Origin: CAYFHQ01 sp964342805
Lineage (GTDB): Bacteria > Bacillota > Clostridia > Peptostreptococcales > Acidaminobacteraceae
Direction: 5' to 3'
NCBI GenBank assembly: GCA_964342805.1
Contig: CAYFHQ010000127.1
Span: forward strand, 1-9,203
DNA: 9,203 bases
Of this stretch, positions 5,996 to 9,203 are shown piece after piece (within the stretch, counting starts at the first letter, position 1; the number at the start of each line of letters is the position of its first letter). The notes under the pieces are model-generated. The model saw nothing but the letters and a program-made list of their open reading frames with translations. It was not told where the DNA came from and made no database searches. Both the position numbers and the translations under genes were made by a program.

Positions 5996-6907
5996 ATGCT
6001 TAAGATTTTAGCTAACGACGGCATGGACAAGTCAGCTGTTGAACACCTACAGGGTCTTGGACACCTGGTAGATACAGACCACAAGGCTGGTGCTGATCTA
6101 GAACAAGCGGTAAAAGAGTACGACGTACTGATCGTACGTTCTGCAACAAAAGTACGTGAGCCCCTGATCGACATCATGGCGGAAGCAGGCAAAATGAAGC
6201 TTGTTGTTCGTGCAGGTGTTGGTATTGATAATATTGACCATGTGTACGCAGAAGAGAAGGGTGTTGCAGTTCGCAATACACCACATGCTTCTAGCCCATC
6301 TGTAGCGGAGCTTACAATTGGCCACATGTTTGCGATTTCTCGCCACATCCACATTTCCAACGTAACCATGCGTGAAGGGGAGTGGAACAAGAAGGCTTAC
6401 AAGGGAATCGAGCTGGCTGGTAAGAACCTGGGTCTGATCGGCTTCGGTCGTATTGGTCAAGAGGTTGGCAAGCGTGCCCGTGCCCTAGGTATGCACGTAT
6501 TCTACGTAGACCACTACGTACATGCTGATATTCCTGAGTTCCACAAACTTGAGACTCTGGACGAGCTATACGAAAAGGCTGACTTCATTTCTCTACATAT
6601 TCCTTTCATTAAGGAAAATGGTGCTACTCTAAATGCAGAAGCATTTGGCAAAATGAAAGACGGCGTACGTATTGTAAACGTTGCCCGTGGTGGCGTTGTG
6701 GACGAAGCGGCTCTTTGTGACGCTCTTGACTCTGGCAAGGTTGCAGCTGCTGCCCTTGACGTGTTTGAAGAGGAACCAACAAAGTCTGAGCGTGTTTACA
6801 AGCACCCTGGTATTTCCCTAACACCTCACATCGGTGCGTCTACTGCTGAAGCGCAGGAGCGAATTGGTGTTGAAACATACGAAACAATTCTGAAGTTCTT
6901 TAAATAA
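5996..6907 (+). CDS. serA: D-3-phosphoglycerate dehydrogenase, short form
   Basis: 303 residues of the D-2-hydroxyacid dehydrogenase family. It would oxidise 3-phosphoglycerate to 3-phosphohydroxypyruvate with NAD, the first step of serine synthesis. The substrate domain carries VRSATKV (47-53) and RAGVGIDNID (72-81), typical of true SerA proteins; the nucleotide domain has GFGRIG (149-154). The catalytic triad is R231 in NVARGG, E260 in DVFEEEP and H278 in TPHIGAS. The protein ends at FFK and lacks the C-terminal ACT domain through which many SerA proteins feel serine, so feedback by serine binding at an ACT site is not expected. Start at ATG 5996 after GGAGG. Neighbours are an aminotransferase and a DUF1015 gene, an arrangement that supports serine synthesis over glycerate or hydroxypyruvate reduction, which remains the alternative. 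Confidence 0.88.
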   Translation: MLKILANDGMDKSAVEHLQGLGHLVDTDHKAGADLEQAVKEYDVLIVRSATKVREPLIDIMAEAGKMKLVVRAGVGIDNIDHVYAEEKGVAVRNTPHASSPSVAELTIGHMFAISRHIHISNVTMREGEWNKKAYKGIELAGKNLGLIGFGRIGQEVGKRARALGMHVFYVDHYVHADIPEFHKLETLDELYEKADFISLHIPFIKENGATLNAEAFGKMKDGVRIVNVARGGVVDEAALCDALDSGKVAAAALDVFEEEPTKSERVYKHPGISLTPHIGASTAEAQERIGVETYETILKFFK

Positions 6908-6931
6908 ATTTTAGTGTAATGGAGGCTTAAA

Positions 6932-8188
6932 ATGGCTGTAGTTAGACCTTTTAAAGGTATCCGTCCTCAAAAGGACCTTATTGAGCAGGTTGCGTCTCTA
7001 CCATACGACGTTATGAACAGAGAAGAAGCTGCTAAGATGGCAGAAGGCAACCCAAATTCTTTCCTGCACGTAGTACGTTCTGAGATGGACGTTCCTGCTG
7101 AAATGAGCCAGTACGATGAGGAAGTATACAAGACTGCTCGTCGTAACCTAGACAAGATGATCACAGATGGTATTCTTGTTCAGGACGACAAGCCCATGTT
7201 CTACATTTACCGTCAGCTGATGCACGGTCGTGTTCAGACGGGTCTTGTAGGTTGTACGTCTATCGATGACTACATGAACGACGTGATCAAGAAGCACGAG
7301 TTCACGCGTCCTCAAAAAGAGCAAGACCGTATTAACAACTTTGACTACTGTGACGCAAACACTGCGCCAATCTTCCTGACATACAGAAACAATAAGCGAA
7401 TTACTGAGATCATCAATGACTGGATCAAGTTCCACATGCCAGAGTACAACTTCACTTCTGATGACGACTTCCAGCACATTGTATGGGCAATCGACAACGA
7501 AGCAGTAATCGCTGAGCTAACTGAACTGTTTGAAAAGACAAACTACCTATACATTGCTGACGGCCACCACCGTTCTGCTTCTTCTGTAAAAGTAGGTATG
7601 AAGCGTCGTGAGCAGTTCCCGAACTTCACAGGCGACGAAGAGTTCAACTTCTTTATGTCTGTTATCTTCCCAGACGAAGACCTATTCATCATGGACTACA
7701 ACCGTGTGATCAAGGACCTAAACGGCCACACAGTTGAAGGCCTAATCGCTAAGGTCGAAGAAAACTTCAAGGTGGAGCAGGTGTCCAACGAAGAGCCTTT
7801 CCGTCCAATGGAGAAGAAGACATTCGGCATGTTCCTAAACAAGCAGTGGTACAAGCTGACTGCTAAAGAAGGTATTGCTGACGAAAATGATCCAGTAGCT
7901 CGTCTTGACGTGTCTATTCTACAGACAAACGTTCTTGACCCACTACTAGGAATTGACAACCCACGTACAAACACACGAATTGACTTCGTTGGTGGTATCC
8001 GTGGTCTTAAAGAGCTAGAGCGTCGTTGTGATGTGGATATGGAAATTGCATTCTCCATGTTCCCAACAACTATGGACGACCTACTGGCAATCGCTGACGC
8101 AGGTGAAGTAATGCCTCCCAAGTCTACTTGGTTCGAGCCAAAGCTTCGTTCTGGTGTACTTGTTCACCGTCTAAACGACGACAAGTAG
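6932..8188 (+). CDS. DUF1015 family protein of the serine operon
   Basis: 418 residues, the usual full length for DUF1015. Recognisable family landmarks are RPFKGIRP (5-12), SLPYDV (22-27), KHEFTRPQKEQDR (121-133), the highly conserved YIADGHHRSAS (207-217), and the C-terminal PPKSTWFEPKLRSGVLV (395-411). No signal peptide or membrane segment is visible, so it acts in the cytoplasm. The family has no established biochemical role that I can cite with confidence. It begins 24 bases after serA with its own GGAGG and shares the strongly biased codon choice of the two genes before it, so it is an integral part of the operon. From memory, DGHHR also occurs in ParB-fold free serine kinases such as archaeal SerK. 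Since no phosphoserine phosphatase lies here, a role in the phosphoserine-serine step is an attractive inference, not shown. Confidence 0.9.
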   Translation: MAVVRPFKGIRPQKDLIEQVASLPYDVMNREEAAKMAEGNPNSFLHVVRSEMDVPAEMSQYDEEVYKTARRNLDKMITDGILVQDDKPMFYIYRQLMHGRVQTGLVGCTSIDDYMNDVIKKHEFTRPQKEQDRINNFDYCDANTAPIFLTYRNNKRITEIINDWIKFHMPEYNFTSDDDFQHIVWAIDNEAVIAELTELFEKTNYLYIADGHHRSASSVKVGMKRREQFPNFTGDEEFNFFMSVIFPDEDLFIMDYNRVIKDLNGHTVEGLIAKVEENFKVEQVSNEEPFRPMEKKTFGMFLNKQWYKLTAKEGIADENDPVARLDVSILQTNVLDPLLGIDNPRTNTRIDFVGGIRGLKELERRCDVDMEIAFSMFPTTMDDLLAIADAGEVMPPKSTWFEPKLRSGVLVHRLNDDK

Positions 8189-8197
8189 GATGTGTCG

Positions 8198-8211
8198 GCC
8201 GAGGAATCGGC
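8198..8211 (+). other. Small hairpin with a GNRA-type loop after DUF1015
   Basis: GCCGA (8198-8202) pairs with TCGGC (8207-8211) around GGAA, a GNRA-class tetraloop. It lies 9 bases after the stop codon and ahead of the main terminator and may protect the 3' end of the operon message. Confidence 0.35.
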
Positions 8212-8234
8212 AGCGGTTAATTGCATGAGCTAGT

Positions 8235-8269
8235 GTCCCCCGTATTGCACGGGGGACTTCTCTCGTTTT
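8235..8269 (+). terminator. Intrinsic terminator of the serine operon
   Basis: GTCCCCCG (8235-8242) and CGGGGGAC (8250-8257) form a very GC-rich 8-pair stem, extendable by one T-A pair, with a 5 to 7 base loop. The tail TTCTCTCGTTTT is T-rich but interrupted, so some readthrough into the small downstream gene is possible. Confidence 0.7.
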
Positions 8270-8287
8270 ATAAAGTAAGGAAAAGTA

Positions 8288-8596
8288 ATGGGTGAATATT
8301 TAGTAATGGTCGGCACGATGCTTGCATCGTGGGGGATTTTACGTATGCTTCTTGGTTGGTCAGAGACAAAGAACATTGAGAAGGTACAGGAAGAGTATCC
8401 GAATGTCGATGTAGACAAGTACAAGGCACTGGATAATCAATCCAAGATCGGTTTGGGGATCATCACCGTCATTGCAGGTGTACTAACACAACAAATGGCC
8501 AGCTGGGCCTTCCAGATGGCAACCCTTATTACCCTTGAGGTGGTAGGGATATTTGTTTACTACTGGTACCGGAAACGGGTACTGGCAGGTAAATAA
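8288..8596 (+). CDS. Small predicted membrane protein, unknown family
   Basis: 102 residues; I do not recognise the family. Hydrophobic stretches at about 3-23, 54-72 and 76-93 suggest three membrane passes. A charged loop at about 25-52 (SETKNIEKVQEEYPNVDVDK and following) separates the first two, and the basic end YRKRVLAGK probably faces the cytoplasm. Start at ATG 8288, preceded by TAAGGAAAAG as ribosome site. The gene stands alone between two terminators. A possible -10 (TATAAA, 8269-8274) overlaps the end of the upstream terminator but has no good -35, so it may depend on readthrough from the serine operon. Codon use is mixed and lacks the strong bias of the serine genes. Confidence 0.7.
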   Translation: MGEYLVMVGTMLASWGILRMLLGWSETKNIEKVQEEYPNVDVDKYKALDNQSKIGLGIITVIAGVLTQQMASWAFQMATLITLEVVGIFVYYWYRKRVLAGK

Positions 8597-8608
8597 GCAA
8601 AATGGACC

Positions 8609-8646
8609 AAGCGCTTGGGAATGGAATGATTCTGAGGCGCTTTTTT
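8609..8646 (+). terminator. Intrinsic terminator of the small membrane protein gene
   Basis: AAGCGCTT (8609-8616) pairs with AGGCGCTT (8635-8642), eight pairs with one G-U, around an 18-base loop, ending in six T (8641-8646). It begins 13 bases after the stop codon. Confidence 0.75.
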
Positions 8647-8691
8647 GTTATGATTAATGCGTATATCCTTGATTGTTGCTGGTTGAAGTAG

Positions 8692-8698
8692 AGGAGGT
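8692..8698 (+). promoter_or_regulatory. Ribosome site that fixes a TTG start for cbiZ
   Basis: AGGAGGT stands 5 bases before the TTG at 8704, which is in frame with the CbiZ motifs. The ATG at 8711 is in another frame and its product reads as no known protein. I see no clear promoter between the terminator ending at 8646 and this site; TATATC at 8662-8667 lacks a -35. Confidence 0.7.
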
Positions 8699-8703
8699 CT
8701 TAC

Positions 8704-9203
8704 TTGAGGAATGGAGACAAGATTATCCGGACACCCAAGTCCGTCCAAATTCATTTTGCCCAAAAGAGGCGGGTTGCCTCAACTTCCTTACTCAATGGAG
8801 GGACCCGGGAAGACTTACAGGCTGTGTTCAATTTTGACGAAATTCCAGAGGACTCGGAGTTTTGTGAAATGTTGGCACCTACCTATGCTGAGCACCTAGG
8901 GCTCGTTTGCCAGGACCTGGGACTGCCGGTGACGTCCACCACAGGGCTCACCACGGCTGTCCACATGGACAATGGGGTAGACCAGACCCGGGACTACCAG
9001 GGACATGAAGTCCGCTGCCTGTGTACAGGTGGTGTAGACGTCAATGGCGGCCGCTTTGGTGACCCGCCGGGTTATGATGAATGGGTTATAGAGGGCCATG
9101 AGCCGGGAACGGTGAATATCATTCTCCTGGTGGATATGGATATCCCTCCTGGGGGACTCAATCGGTTAATGATCACCCTCACAGAGGCCAAGACTGCAGC
9201 TAT
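8704..9203 (+). CDS. cbiZ: Adenosylcobinamide amidohydrolase, 5' part
   Basis: An open frame from TTG 8704 to the window edge, 166 codons plus two bases, with no stop. CbiZ hydrolyses adenosylcobinamide to adenosylcobyric acid, letting the cell salvage incomplete corrinoids or remodel others. The evidence is the family pattern: RRVASTSLLNGG (22-33), TSTTGLTTAV (77-86), CTGGVDVNGGRFGDPPG (107-123), GTVNIILLVD (135-144) and TLTEAKTAA (158-166), all in the expected order. The N-terminus has no signal peptide or membrane segment. Perhaps 40 to 80 residues are missing at the right edge, judging from usual CbiZ lengths, and fusion to another domain cannot be excluded. The next genes outside the window may be other corrinoid or cobalt genes. 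It is preceded by a terminator, so it starts a new transcription unit. CCG, CGG and GGG codons are frequent, unlike the serine operon. Confidence 0.87.
   Translation, partial: MRNGDKIIRTPKSVQIHFAQKRRVASTSLLNGGTREDLQAVFNFDEIPEDSEFCEMLAPTYAEHLGLVCQDLGLPVTSTTGLTTAVHMDNGVDQTRDYQGHEVRCLCTGGVDVNGGRFGDPPGYDEWVIEGHEPGTVNIILLVDMDIPPGGLNRLMITLTEAKTAA

Noticed and set aside
8647..8703. Cobalamin riboswitch before cbiZ
   Set aside because: Only 57 bases separate the upstream terminator from the TTG start, far too few for a cobalamin riboswitch, and no B12 box is present.
8711..8899. 62-residue frame from ATG 8711
   Set aside because: It lies entirely inside cbiZ in another frame and has no family resemblance; the CbiZ motifs are in the TTG 8704 frame.

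Overview
The window looks like a piece of a Bacillota chromosome, most likely from an anaerobic member of the Clostridia. The reasons are strong GGAGG-type ribosome sites, tightly packed same-strand genes, tandem DegV proteins, a LytS-type kinase carrying a PocR domain, and a cobinamide-salvage gene. This placement is inference; no rRNA or other phylogenetic marker is present. All supported genes are on the + strand, and no mobile element, CRISPR array or tRNA was seen.

Layout. (1) 1-360: a strong terminator from something upstream, then about 210 bases without a convincing gene, then a promoter. (2) 361-2038: two adjacent DegV-family lipid-binding proteins, closed by a strong terminator. (3) 2199-4438: a two-component pair. 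The kinase is soluble, with a cupin and a PocR domain in front of a LytS-type catalytic core. The response regulator has an AraC-type DNA-binding domain. (4) 4439-4853: a 415-base intergenic region rich in structure. It holds a 22-base-period direct repeat, several hairpins, an attenuator-like T tract, a palindrome and a promoter. (5) 4854-8188: an operon of a class V aminotransferase, a short 3-phosphoglycerate dehydrogenase (SerA) and a DUF1015 protein, with codon choice very unlike the flanking genes. (6) 8288-8596: a small predicted membrane protein between two terminators. (7) 8704 to the right edge: the first 166 codons of an adenosylcobinamide amidohydrolase (CbiZ), starting at TTG.

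How the genes may work together. SerA and the aminotransferase would convert 3-phosphoglycerate to phosphoserine. No phosphoserine phosphatase is present, and the third gene of the operon is DUF1015, whose DGHHR motif recalls ParB-fold free serine kinases; it is a candidate for the missing step. The regulator gene lies directly upstream of the operon. The repeat CAAAATnGTAC occurs twice just after the regulator gene and once, in related form, over the -10 element of the kinase gene. The simplest reading is that the two-component system controls itself and a transcript entering the serine operon. This regulatory link is inference.
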